Shown here one piece after another: positions 36,982 to 49,303 of a stretch of DNA of 64,000 nucleotides. The position numbers and the translations under genes were made by a program. Position 1 is the first letter of the stretch, and each line of letters starts with the position of its first letter. The notes under the pieces were generated by a model. The model was given only the letters and a program-made list of their open reading frames with translations. It ran no database searches and was not told the origin of the DNA. The stretch comes from Paramecium tetraurelia (lineage: Eukaryota > Ciliophora > Oligohymenophorea > Peniculida > Parameciidae), in NCBI RefSeq assembly GCF_000165425.1, contig NW_001799629.1, forward strand, positions 64,737-128,736, given 5' to 3'.

Positions 36982-37702
36982 TCATCTACCCAAAATGTTC
37001 TTGGTACCTCTTGCAGCCTTGAAGTCATCACAAGGATGTCTGTAGAATGAGATGATTTTTTTGCCCCATTAGAATTATGAGACCATGTAACCCTTCAAAT
37101 TGATATCATCCTTTGAACCTGGAATCCAATTGTGAGTTTCTGTCAATTCTTCTAAGTCTGCTTCTAATCCTAGGATAGAAATCGTAATCCTCATGAACTA
37201 ATCATTCAAATTAATTATTGTACTGACATAGCTATTTCTGTCTCCATATTATTCTAAATCTAATAAAGCCAAGTGTTGATCCAAATAGTAGTTACTCCAG
37301 ACTGCACTATGGAATGTGAGTTCATTCTCTAAGTCTTCTAATTCTTTGCTTTGACTAGACACAACTTGATGACAGATGCGTTCAACATCAAATTCCCTTT
37401 GTAATAAGGTGTCATGTCCTTTTTAAACTTTATCAACCAATCCTTCAGTGGTGATCTACTCTTTCCAATGATTCCAATCAATTTCCTATTCATCGAAACA
37501 CAAGCAATACTTGAGCAGCACCTGTTGAAGGTTTTGAATAGAAATTAAACAAAGAACTCAATTAAGATGCATAAAATCTGCTTTCTAATGTGTTAGCTTT
37601 AGCACTCAAAGTTTGCAACCATTTATTGATACGATCAAGATTTGCTGATGGACGAGCAGCAACTGTCTTGCTTCTTGTTTAATTAACAATTAATCTTCTC
37701 AT
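36982..37702 (-). CDS. Conserved protein of unknown function, one apparent +1 frame break
   Basis: About 239 aa. The N-terminus (KTVAARPSANLDRINKWLQT, then SAKANTLESRFYASQLSSL) may be a mitochondrial presequence. The rest is helical and dense in Trp/Tyr/His (CFDEQEIDWNHWKEQITTEG, SNYYLDQHLALLDLEQYGDR, LEELTETHNWIPGS, ISFYRHPCDDFKAARG, end NILGR). Near 37547-37549 one extra base in a short A-run (plus strand) must be dropped to join the halves; no intron fits, and the corrected length is 720 nt. I do not recognise the family. It could be a ciliate-specific mitochondrial subunit, but that is a guess. Confidence 0.6.
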
Positions 37703-37735
37703 ATCCAAAATTAAATATTTATGTTAAAATATTCA

Positions 37736-39376
37736 TCATTCAATCACTTCCTCAATAGCAATTTCATCATATTTCGACTAGAACATTTAATAATACTCTG
37801 TGGACATCAAAACTAAATGTTTCTATGGACTCTCAAGTCTAGTTACTTTAGTATTAAACTCTTTCAACTGCTTTGTACAATGTTTCTTAGCTGCATGCAA
37901 ATCAGGGACATAATCATAATCCACAGGTTGCAATAAGCTCTCAATAAAGGTTGGCTTTATGTGATATCGCTATTTGTTTATGTGATCAATGCATTTGAAT
38001 TCATTATTCTCAGGTAAATAATTAATTGATGTGATAATATCTACACATTAATCACTCCTTGTATAAACCCTATAAACATTCTTTTAACCTGGGAAAGTAG
38101 TTTTATCATACTCTTCAGACAATTTCATCACAATCTAATTTTTACACTCCACCAATTTATAGACCAGACCCAAAGCTGGTTATTTTTAACATGTTACCAA
38201 ATGAGTACCTATTCCAAATATATCTATTTTGTGTCCTTTCTTATTGAAATGTATCAGTGCTTCTTCATTGATATCATTTGATGCAGCAACCTTAAGATGA
38301 GAGACATCCTTCTCAAATTGATCTCCATAATGCTTAAATATCTCCTTTGCTTATCTATTTATCTAATAAATGTGAATTACATTGATAACTAAGCCAAGTC
38401 TCCAGAATCTAAACGAATGCCTTTGGCCTTAATTCCAGCATCATCTAAAGCAAATGCAACAGCCAAAAAGTTTGGAACTCCAGACTTCAATGTATGATAG
38501 GTGTCAACCAAACATAAAAAGTTGTTTGAACAAGATTAAGCATAGGCTATAAAGGAAGCCAATTCGCCTTGATTAGTTTTCACTCCCATCTTCTTATGAT
38601 ATTCAATTGCTCTTAACTTGATATTGACACCATTTAATTCTGCAGATTCTACATCATTCAATTCTGAAAAGGATGTAACAAATGAATGTGCTATGGTACC
38701 TGATACTGGTATTCCCAATCGTAATCCAGCCATCATATTGCTTGTGCCATCAAATCCCCCCAAAAATGAATATTGAGTGGCACTCATACCTCCATCAGGT
38801 CCTTATGCTCTTCTCAATCCAAATTCAAGTAAATGAGCTGACCCGGCCAATTGTCTCATTCTACTTGCGTTGGTAGCTATTAATGATGGAAATGAAACCA
38901 AATTAACTAAATTTATAATTGATCTCATATACTGACTGCTGTTTCTATGAGTTAACATATGCCTTGTGGTCCTTCTATGCTAATCAAGGGTTCCTTGGGG
39001 AAACAAATCGATCCTTCAGGCATTGCTCTGATTTTAACTTGAGAAGAATCTAAATTCCTAAGATATTCGAAAAATTTCGGGTTAGCATCTGATGGCAAAA
39101 TACTTTTAAATGTTTTATATCTTTTCTTTACTTCTGTTTCACAAATTCGATTTCTTCTTCTGTAAATTTAAAATTCTTAATATAACGAACAACTTCGTTT
39201 AGACCGGCAAAGATGACATATTGACCTCCGAATGGGCATTTCCTAAAAAGCAATTCGAAGGCTGTCTAATCATTTTCCATTTTATTTTGGAAGAATGAAT
39301 AGGTCATCACTAGCTTGTACGAGTCATTTAGTAGAGCTCCTAAGATGTCTTGGTGTCCTCCTCCTGTTTACTACAT
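37736..39376 (-). CDS. NAPRT: Nicotinate phosphoribosyltransferase
   Basis: Makes nicotinate mononucleotide from nicotinate and PRPP in the Preiss-Handler NAD pathway. Three introns (29, 26 and 26 nt) give 519 aa, close to human NAPRT (538). Motifs follow the family: [20 protein letters not shown] near the start, [72 protein letters not shown] and FGIGTHLVT. The catalytic His-containing HSFV loop and the PRPP/phosphate-binding RLDSGD are present. Start at 39376 puts the catalytic core ten residues in; an upstream in-frame ATG exists. It shares a 30-bp divergent spacer with the ARM-repeat gene. Confidence 0.93.
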
Positions 39377-39406
39377 TTAATTAATTAATTATTCACAATG
39401 AAATAA
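39377..39406. promoter_or_regulatory. Minimal bidirectional promoter/5'UTR interval
   Basis: Only 30 bp separate the ATG of NAPRT (minus, 39376) from the ATG of the ARM-repeat gene (plus, 39407). Both 5' leaders and any core promoter must sit in this AT-rich spacer or overlap coding sequence. No individual element can be named. Confidence 0.45.
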
Positions 39407-40454
39407 ATGAGAGAGAATTTCCATGTTAAAATAAGAGCTGAGCAAAGGCAGAAAGAGTTCGCAAAAAGGAGAATTATCAAATTACAAGCCACTCCCCAAT
39501 ACTTCAGATAGGCAGTTCTCGAGAATCCAATTAGTGAATTGCTAAAGGATATTGATTAACCTGATTATTTGTAGTTCATCTCTTTTTTAAGTTCAGTTGA
39601 AGATTATTAATGCAACAAGTACATGGCAGATCAAGGGGTTCTGGTAGTCACAATTGAAAAGACTATCAGCCTTTTGAAGAATTATACATAGAATTCAACT
39701 TAAGAAGCAAGTCTAAATTATGTAATTATAAATTTGAGTGAAATTTTAGTTACTTTCCATAATTGGAAATTTAATTGATTTCATTCAATTCCCAGATGAT
39801 AAAATTAGATTGATAATCTAAAGAGCCATTGAAATCAGCAATTATTCCCTGACAGAATTTAAACTTACACTAATTTGGTTGATCGATGAATATCATAAGA
39901 AGGAAAAATTGTAAGAAGATTTCTTATTTTGTGTAATAAACTTCTTGTTCAACCATATGGGTAGAAAAGACCTTACATCTGCTGTCTTTGATACAATCAT
40001 AAATTTGCAATGTAATTAACCAGTGTATTTGTCAAAGGAGAATTTGGATGAATTAGCAAAACATATTGGAGATGATGATAATTAAACAGTTTAAAAAAGT
40101 CTATTCATACTAGTCAATTATTTAGAGATTGCAAAGAAAATAGAATTGGATGAAGATGTTATAATATTATTAAATGAACTCTTTAAAAATAAGGACTACT
40201 TGGCCTTATTAAGACTTTGCAATATATTGTATCCAAGAATATAACTTGAACCTAAGTTAATCCTGTAGCGAATGCAAATGTGCGCATTTGGACTCAAACT
40301 ATAGGAATATTTTGCTTTAATTAATAAGTTGATTGCCGACAATATAGTATGTCCTTAAGAATACTTGAAATCTTTATAAAATATAGAAATGGAGAATTAG
40401 TGTGAAAATAATAAATCTATGATTTTATAATAAATATCTTAATATCAGGATTGA
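39407..40454 (+). CDS. Importin-alpha-like armadillo-repeat protein
   Basis: One 28-nt intron gives 339 aa, ATG 39407 to TGA 40452-40454. The N-terminus (FHVKIRAEQRQKEFAKRRII) resembles an importin-beta-binding segment, rich in Arg/Lys. It is followed by helical repeats with importin-alpha flavour (PISELLKDIDQPDYLQFISF, LLSIIGNLIDFIQFPDDKIR, FLFCVINFLFNHMGRKDLTS, VQKSLFILVNYLEIAKKIEL). It is shorter than importin alpha (about 530 aa), and the conserved Trp-Asn ladder for NLS binding is mostly missing, so it may be a divergent ARM adaptor. Its stop overlaps the convergent TPR gene's stop by 10 bp. Confidence 0.7.
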
Positions 40455-41757
40455 TGTAAATATATATATTATTCGATATCGCTAATTAAGTCGAGTAGTT
40501 GATGACGCATCGGTTTGAAAGTGTATTTGAATCCAAGTAGGTTTCTGTTTGGAGAGAGATGGTTGATGTTGACTCTCTCTAACTTCTCAGGGTAGTTCTT
40601 GAAAGCGTGGAACTTTTGCAAGTATTGTTTGAACCGTTCAACTGACTAGATAGTGAATTAATGGGAATACATTCTTTTTTTAATCTGATTTCATTCTTTA
40701 TTCTAGTTATTCCTCAATGGTTTATTTTAGAATAGATTTGGTTTAATTCATTACAGGTATCTTCTTTTCAAAGAACTTTCTTTTGAGTTGTCTTTCATGC
40801 AATTCCTTTACATTTTCAAACATGTCAACGTCATTTTGAAGCACTCCATTTTTGGTTACACATCTTTGAGGTCGATTTGGAGTGGCTACTTCGACTTAGA
40901 ATTCAGGATCAGATAAGATTTAATTATTTAAAGTGCCAAAATCCATTTAAGTCGTTAATTTTATATCAGTGTCATTTCCTTAAATTAAACCTAATTTCGA
41001 TAAGACCATGTTGTTCATGACTTATGATTGATAATTGATTTTCTTAATGTATGCTTTGATTGATTCGACAGAATGATTTTTGGCTGCGCTGTCGTTTGAT
41101 TCCTTAATGAAGTTCATGGCTCTGTCGTGATATTCTTGAGCTAACCTCAATTCGCCTTGTACATAATAGAGCACTCCAAAATAATCATAAATAGTGGCTT
41201 CATTCTCTGTATCATTTAAATACCAGACATATTATAAAGCCTTTTTAAGGTATAGTTTGCTTAAATGATATGATTGTTGTAATTTACACAAATCTCCCAT
41301 TTGTATGAGTGCTTCAATTTTGAGTGTTTGATTATTTTAAACATCCGCCAGAATGCGTAACACATTATATATGTATAACCCATTATTGAACTCTCTATTT
41401 GATATATACATGTCCGCTAATAAATGCAATGATTTCCCAAAAATAGTTAGATCATAACCAATACTTTGTTAAACCAATTTTTTTGTTACTATTGTATTGG
41501 ATTAATCATTTACTCTCTAAAGCTTCATCCAATTATCTTTCGTAAATGCATTTTATCAATTCCTTTTTTTGAGTGTTCAGCTAAACCAGAACTCCATTCT
41601 CCTCCAAAACAAGTTTCCTTGATGACGATAGAACCTGATTGTGTTTGGTGTTCAGATAAGGCAATTTGGGAATTTTACGAGAAGAAATGCTATGATTGTT
41701 AATCGTTGTTTCTATCTAAGAAGTATTTGTAACTAGTTTTGTTTTGATGGATTTCAT
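40445..41757 (-). CDS. TPR-like helical repeat protein
   Basis: Two 25-nt introns give 420 aa, ATG 41757-41755 to TGA 40447-40445. The centre has paired helices of tetratricopeptide type: YLKKALQYVWYLNDTENEAT, YDYFGVLYYVQGELRLAQEY, HDRAMNFIKES and LYIYNVLRILADVQNNQTLK. A C-terminal part (SVERFKQYLQKFHAFKNYPE) is conserved-looking and ends near HQLLDLISDIEQY. The N-terminal 70 residues are basic and disordered. TPR proteins serve as adaptors; the ciliate set is rich in intraflagellar and centrosomal members, but nothing pins this one down. The last codons overlap the neighbouring gene antiparallel. Confidence 0.7.
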
Positions 41758-41891
41758 AAATATTTAATAAATACAATCAAAATTCAGAATATTCAATTTA
41801 GCTAAGTTTTTCCAGTGATAAATCGTTCTCCCCATAAGAATTCAAAATAATTAAACACTATACTATACTGATTCCAACTATTAAAACAAAC

Positions 41892-43634
41892 ATGTTTAAT
41901 TTTCAATCGAGATGGATTAATAGGTCCCTGGATGTATTGGATAATGAAGACTCAGTTTAGAAAAATGTTAGATAAATATTTTCATTAATATTATAAAACG
42001 GAATGCTCTATATATTAGCCCTAGCATAGTTACTATCCTTGGTAGTCACTTAGGATCCCGTGGATAAGTTGTTCGAGTTTCAGTAGCTCATGAAACAAAA
42101 AACTAAAGTCCCAAGTAATCGTTTTTTACCTATTCCATAGAACAGAAAATTAGTGAATATGATAGTTCAGACATATTCAGCGAGGGGTATATTACTGTAA
42201 GTGAGCAATCAGAGGATGAGGAATATCAACAATATGATGAGATATCACAATATGATGAAGTGGATGAACTAGGTAATGAATCTATTGATGCTGAACTGAT
42301 TATTCAACAATAAAAGGAATAATAAAGAATGGAATAGTAGAGAATTGAATAATAGAAGATTGAATAACAGAGAATCGAATAATAAAGATTGGAATAATAA
42401 AGGTAAGAATAATTGAGATTAGAATAATAAATGAAGGAATAATAATTGGTAGAGTAATAGAGGTTAGAAAGATTGAAATTTGAATAACAATAACAATAAT
42501 AAATTCTTGAAAATGAAAAGAAAAAAAAATAAATCATTGAAATTCCAGAATAATGGAGTGAGGATGATGAGAATTAAGTTATATAAGTGCCTAAATAATA
42601 AAAGAGGAGGAAACAAAAGAAACCAGAATTTGATGACCATTAAATATTAGAAGTCTTAAACTCTGCTAAGAAAACAAAAGTTTAATCTCTTGAAGATTTA
42701 GAAGAAATGGAAAAGAAAATAGTTAAGAAGAAATAAAAGAGAGAGCCAGCTCCATAAGATGAATTTGTATAGAAAGTACCAGCTTAGAACTAAACCTTTA
42801 TTCATTTCAATAATAAAAATAATTATTTAGAATTAGCCCCTTGTAGCAATAATCCTATTTAATAAAGAGCCTGTAGTTTATGTAAAAGTGAGGTAGGATA
42901 CTAATTAGATGATGACAATTGGTACATGATTGGCTTATAACACGGCTACAAGAAGGAATTTCTTTTATTGATAGAAATCACTAAATAGTCCTTTGGAGAT
43001 AGTCAGTTGTATTTGAGTTTCTCATCCAATGGATCTGCATGTATGACAAGTGATACTCTCAAATAGGATATTGATGTTGAGAATGTTTTGTAAAGGTTTT
43101 CAGGTAAATCATGGAGACACTTTATCAAAAATGAATTGTTTGCTCTTCCATAAAAGCTGGAAGGCAGAAGCTTTCAATTCAAGGCAATATACTAGAACAA
43201 ACAATTTGCATTTTCAGATTTTGAAATCAAACTTGCATCCAATCTTATTCAGGAATTAAAGTCCTTATCTAAATAGGAGGTTTCCATTAGAACCAATACA
43301 GTTGAATTCATTGGAGAATCAGTAAACAATATTATTGATAGAATAGTTGTAATGCACATTAACAGGATTGATGAAGTAACAAAATGATGAGTTGCCATTC
43401 TCCTTAAAATTCAAGAATGGTGAGAGTACATCAGAACTTCTAATTCCAAATTGTTAGATTCCATTGCACAATGAAATCCTGTATGGAGTTTCAGACTTGT
43501 ATTTTGGAGAGTACTTCAAAGAGACTTTACAATAGAAATTGAAAGGAAGCTTTAGAGGGGATTTTAATGCCACGACTTCATTTGAGAATGGGAAATTGAA
43601 AGTGAGATTGGCAATGAAGAAATTTAATAAATGA
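41892..43634 (+). CDS. Large protein with Q/E-repeat tract and conserved C-terminal domain, unknown
   Basis: A 25-nt intron near 43312-43336 is clear. The N-terminal 85 codons start FNFQSRWINRSLDVLDNEDS and then need a -1 adjustment, most simply in the A-run at 42144-42148, or a 17/32-nt intron. The rest is in one frame: acidic Ser/Asp/Glu stretch (ISEYDSSDIFSEG), a Gln/Glu repeat tract, a Lys-rich region, and ~230 residues of folded domain (FKNGESTSELLIPNCQIPLH, ILYGVSDLYFGEYFKETLQQ, ending RLAMKKFNK). The C-terminal domain looks like a beta-rich module but I cannot name it. Corrected length is divisible by three (573 codons). Confidence 0.6.
42304..42500 (+). repeat. Degenerate purine-rich Gln/Glu codon repeat
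   Basis: Within the 41892-43634 gene, units of about 15 nt of the form GAA TAA TAA AGA (Glu-Gln-Gln-Arg plus a variable Leu/Ile/Met) recur about a dozen times. The protein reads EQQRMEQQRIEQQKIEQQRI and so on. Under the standard code this would be one of the densest stop-codon clusters possible. It is a clear demonstration of TAA/TAG reassignment and a slippage-prone coding repeat. Confidence 0.8.
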
Positions 43635-43650
43635 TTAATGCATCTATATA

Positions 43651-44238
43651 TCACTCATGTTTTTATTTTGGTTTTTCCAGAAGACCCAATTAATTGAGTT
43701 ACAACACTAGTTTGTCAAATATTATTATTGCACCTAAATATATAAACACGTAAATACCTCTGGTTTTAGGATAATACATCCAAATAAGAGTCATGTTTTT
43801 GATGGGGAAATACAATTACAATAGGTCATGGAATGCGAACCACATCACTCTGTCCAATAGAAACATGAGTAAATAAATCACCCAATAAGAAAGCCACATC
43901 TTAGATTTTGCATCATCCTTTTATTTCACACATTAAACACTCATGTACGCAGGATATAGAATACCAATCAATATTTTGACTAACAAATTTCCAGCTCCAA
44001 ATATTGTGAGTGTGAAGGCAACAAAAATTATACCTAAAACCAATTATCCAGGATTGACATTAAATTTTTGAGCAATATGTTATAGTGGAGCTACATCACT
44101 AAAATCATCTGAAATTCTCTTAAATATCTCATCTAAATTTTCTAATTGAGGCTCTTTCTCTGGTCTTTTAGGTCCTGAAGGTGGTGCAGGTTTATTTTCA
44201 ATACTTTGATCTATTTCTTACACTTTTTCTTCAGACAT
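43651..44238 (-). CDS. REEP5/YOP1 (TB2/DP1/HVA22) ER-shaping protein
   Basis: Intronless 195-aa frame, ATG 44238-44236 to TGA 43653-43651, only 16 nt from the preceding convergent stop. A Pro/Glu-rich N-terminus leads to two hydrophobic hairpins (VLGIIFVAFTLTIFGAGNLL, KILIGILYPAYMSVQCVKQK) and the family core: WLSYWVIYLLMFLLDRVMWF, IKNMTLIWMYYPKTRGIYVF. The IG.LYPAY and WM.YPKT patterns are diagnostic. A short amphipathic C-terminus follows. These proteins wedge into and tubulate the endoplasmic reticulum. Very secure. Confidence 0.92.
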
Positions 44239-44351
44239 AAAATTTGATATTTAATTTAAACAATATTAACACACCCATGTTAGGATTATTTTTGGTTCAA
44301 ACCACAACGTAGATGAAAATCTGTTATTTGAAATTATATATAAATTAAAAA

Positions 44352-45971
<1,620 letters not shown>

Positions 45972-47235
45972 TTAATTTATATTTAAAGTTTTCTCATATG
46001 AATTTCTCCTACAAAATACTATTTTGATGTATCCAAAATAAGGAGAACAAAGGACAACAAAAGAAAAGTTTTGGAAATATGATCCAAAATAGTTACATCA
46101 ATAATACTAAAATGATATTAAATCAATCAAACGAAATTTTTCTTTGGATTTTGAGGAAATCAATTACTTAAAATGCCATTTCATGCAAAATTAAATTTGG
46201 TTATTAAAATTACTCATAGAGTACACTTAAACACTGAATGTAAATCTATAAATTTAAAATTATATGTTAAAAATAATTATCATTTTTATAGTCCAAGTAA
46301 TCATAGTTCTAAAGACTATTAATGGAAAAATATATAAACCATGAATACTCTTGTTTCATGATATTTCAACATTTTTTTCACATATTGCTTGTAATTTTCA
46401 GAATAATTGATACAATATCTCAATTAAAAATATACTAAAGTTAAATTTGACAATCTAAAGTAATATTGAAGATATGACAGAAGTAAATGCTATTTTGTTT
46501 CTATAAATTCTCAATAATATATCTTAATTTTATAAACATTATTTAGATTAATTAAATTGTAATTTCTCGAAAATAAGAATTTCATTTTCTTCGCATATTA
46601 AATTACTTTCTTTATTTCTATCGTTTGCAATAAAACAATTAGATGGAAAGGAATATGGTTCTAAAAATTTCGTTTATAATTTTAAATCAAAACTAATCAC
46701 TTAAGAGCGATTCTCTCATATATAACTGAGATTATCAATAATAATTTATACATAGAAACAGGATATTACTTACCTCTAAATTGAACTTATTTGATTTATT
46801 TTTTTTATAGATGTGAATATAATATTAAATGTTGCCTTATTTTTCCATAATTATCCACTTATCTACTAAATACATTCTGACTTCTGTAAATAGTTTAGAA
46901 ATTGATAATCAAATGCGTAGAGTAGAAAATGAATAGAAATTAAAACATAGTAAATATTAAATATTAAAACCATAATTGGTAAAATATCAATAAAGAATCT
47001 GAAGTTTATAATACTCGTGCTACTCATATAGCATAAATCTGTTTAATTATGAATTGTTATAAATGATAAAGTTGTATATTAGAGTGTAATTTCAGTGGAT
47101 GTGATTTGCAAGGAAACAAGGAATAAAATGAGTTTAGATCAATTGGATGTTGTAGGATATGTGATTAGATAGTATTTTGTCAAGGTTATAAGCTATAAAA
47201 TTATATCAAAATGATATTAATATTTTTAAATTTCT
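45972..47235. other. Long divergent intergenic region
   Basis: About 1.26 kb between the starts of MAPK15 (minus) and the RRM-SPOC gene (plus). AT-rich, with no sustained coding frame apart from a 30-codon plus-strand stretch from ATG 47128 (MSLDQLDVVGYVIRQYFVK) whose fusion to the downstream gene has no support. No tRNA, repeat or mobile-element signature seen. Confidence 0.5.
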
Positions 47236-49191
47236 ATGCTTAATCATTCGCTCTCTCCTCCATTATAAAGCTAATCCTCTTAAAATGCATTAACGGTTCT
47301 ACCGCCTTCTGCTAATATTTCAGCAAAATAGAAAATTCATGTGTCAAATTTACCTCTTAACATTACTGCTCATCATTTGTAATAAGCATTTTAAACTTAT
47401 GGACATATTATAGACATTAGGATAATTAGGAAAACTCCAAATGGTAATAGTCCATCCTATGATAGGGCTTCCACTTAATTTATCGTGTTATGCATTTATT
47501 GCATTTGCTGATAACGAATCAGCCGAAAAAGCTATAAAGGATGGTGGTTTAGCTGATTGGAGTGTCAAACCTTAAATTGATAAATAAATGGTTGTTAAGT
47601 AGAGATCTCGTTCAAGATCGAGGTCATAAGAGAAACATAGATAAGTGATTACAAGTGGTCATATTATTCCATTAGAACAATCCCCAAAAATATAAATCCA
47701 ACTATACGTGAGGGAATTATTTGTTAATGGTATATCGAAGAACTACGATGAACCACGAATTAGATAGGTATTTCAATGTGAAAATTATAGATTTTTTCTT
47801 AATTTGGTTCTATAGAGAGGATTGATCTGTATCCGAATAAGCATAATATATTTAACAGTTATATAAAATTTTTTACTGTATAAACGTTTTTTTATTTGAA
47901 TTTAGATAGAATAAGCTATTTATGCTTTTTAAAATTTGGATAGTATATAGTAATAGTTTTCTACTCAAATAAAAATATATTTTTCCGATCCTATCAAAAG
48001 ACATAATATAGTTGGAAATAAGTAAACACAATTTTATAGCCTTTTTAGTTTATAAAATGAATCATAATCTAAACTTTCATCAGTATTATTTATATTTTTT
48101 CCTCCGAATTCAAATAAAAAAGTCGATCATGCATTTTTATTAGAAGTAATGTTTCAAAAATCATATTTTGAAAGATTTGTTAAAATAATAAATGTCGCCC
48201 TCTCCTTTGGAATTACTATCAATAAGATTCTAATTATAAATCCTACACTCTCCTCTAATTTAAAGATACTCACCAAGCAATTCAGATGAGAACATACTTG
48301 CAATAAAACGCCGCAAATCTTCTAGGAGATCCAAAATGTGAAGTGGGAATAGTCTCAATTCCTACACCTCAACAATTTTAACCTCAACTGCCCATAATGA
48401 TACAATAATAGTAATTTACAAATAACGTCATGATGCCTCAACAAATCCCACCCCAAAAACTTCAGATGCCCTACCAAATCCCAGCTTATCCTATACAATA
48501 ATAATAGCCAATTATATACCAATAGATGCATCATCATCATCATCAAATATAAAACAATGAATAGAGGATAGAACAATAGTAATTTATGGATCCAACCAAA
48601 TTCTTTTTCCATCAAACTCCAACTTAAAGTGAGCCAAAATCTAGGTCCAACAACCCTTAATAAGATTCAACTTAATAAAACGGAAATTAGGAAATTCTAG
48701 ATGGATTCTTGAACTTTTCTTAAAGTTAATAAAGATAAGATTTAAACGTTTTTTGGAGTGGTTTTATGTATAGAAGTAAGAGCCACAGGGTGGGAGTGGA
48801 TGCCTTTTGTGTAGAATCAGATGTAATATTTCTCTAAAATGAATAGCCTCCTATACAGATGAGTCCATAGATATAAGTTAACTACAAGGGGAATTTCTCT
48901 GATGCTAAAAAATGTGCTAATGATTCATTTAAATTCATTTTATGTCCTTCGGATTAAACTTAGGTATTCTGAATATATGTACATTAATAGCATGGTGCTT
49001 TCTAAGAATATATTGATTACTTTCTAGATAAAAAGAAGATCGGGGTGGCTTAATTAGGAAATGGAGTGCTATATTTGTTGCCACCATGTGAAATTGCTAA
49101 TTCTATTATGAGTATTTCGGGTTTGGAACTGTTAGCAATATTTTCTGAGGAAAAAAAGAAAGCGTTAAATTATAGCGTAGATTATCAATGA
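47236..49191 (+). CDS. Spen-like RNA-binding protein: three RRMs and a SPOC domain
   Basis: Introns of 22, 23, 28, 29 and 27 nt give 608 aa (1827 nt, divisible by three). RRM1: KIHVSNLPLNITAHHLQQAF, SCYAFIAFADNESAEKAI. An Arg/Ser patch (RSRSRSRS) follows. RRM2: ELFVNGISKNYDEPRIRQ, IFSQFGSIERIDLYPNK, IEQAIYAFQNLDS. RRM3: SYTLLQFKDTHQAIQMRTYL, then LLGDPKCEVGIV. A Gln/Pro/His-rich linker (including five consecutive His) leads to a SPOC domain (VFWSGFMYRSKSHRVGVDAF, then QEYIDYFLDKKKIGVAQLGN, LYLLPPCEI). This order is that of Spen/SHARP, RBM15 and plant FPA, which link RNA to chromatin, m6A or 3'-end machinery. The SPOC call rests on order and key motifs. Confidence 0.82.
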
Positions 49192-49303
49192 TGATTGTTA
49201 AGGATATTTAATTATTTCTAATTTTTAAGAATATTTCGTTTGGAATATAATTCATATATAATTATTAAAGAAATAGAAAATCGTTTTATTAATATATTAA
49301 TAT

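Noticed and set aside
42304-42537. Minus-strand Tyr/Ser-rich ORF (YYSNLYYS repeats)
   Set aside because: It is the antisense shadow of the EQQ repeat in the plus-strand gene; the repeat makes any frame open.
48355-48615. Minus-strand ORF with a run of Met and Leu
   Set aside because: It is antisense to the His/Gln/Pro-rich linker of the RRM-SPOC gene.
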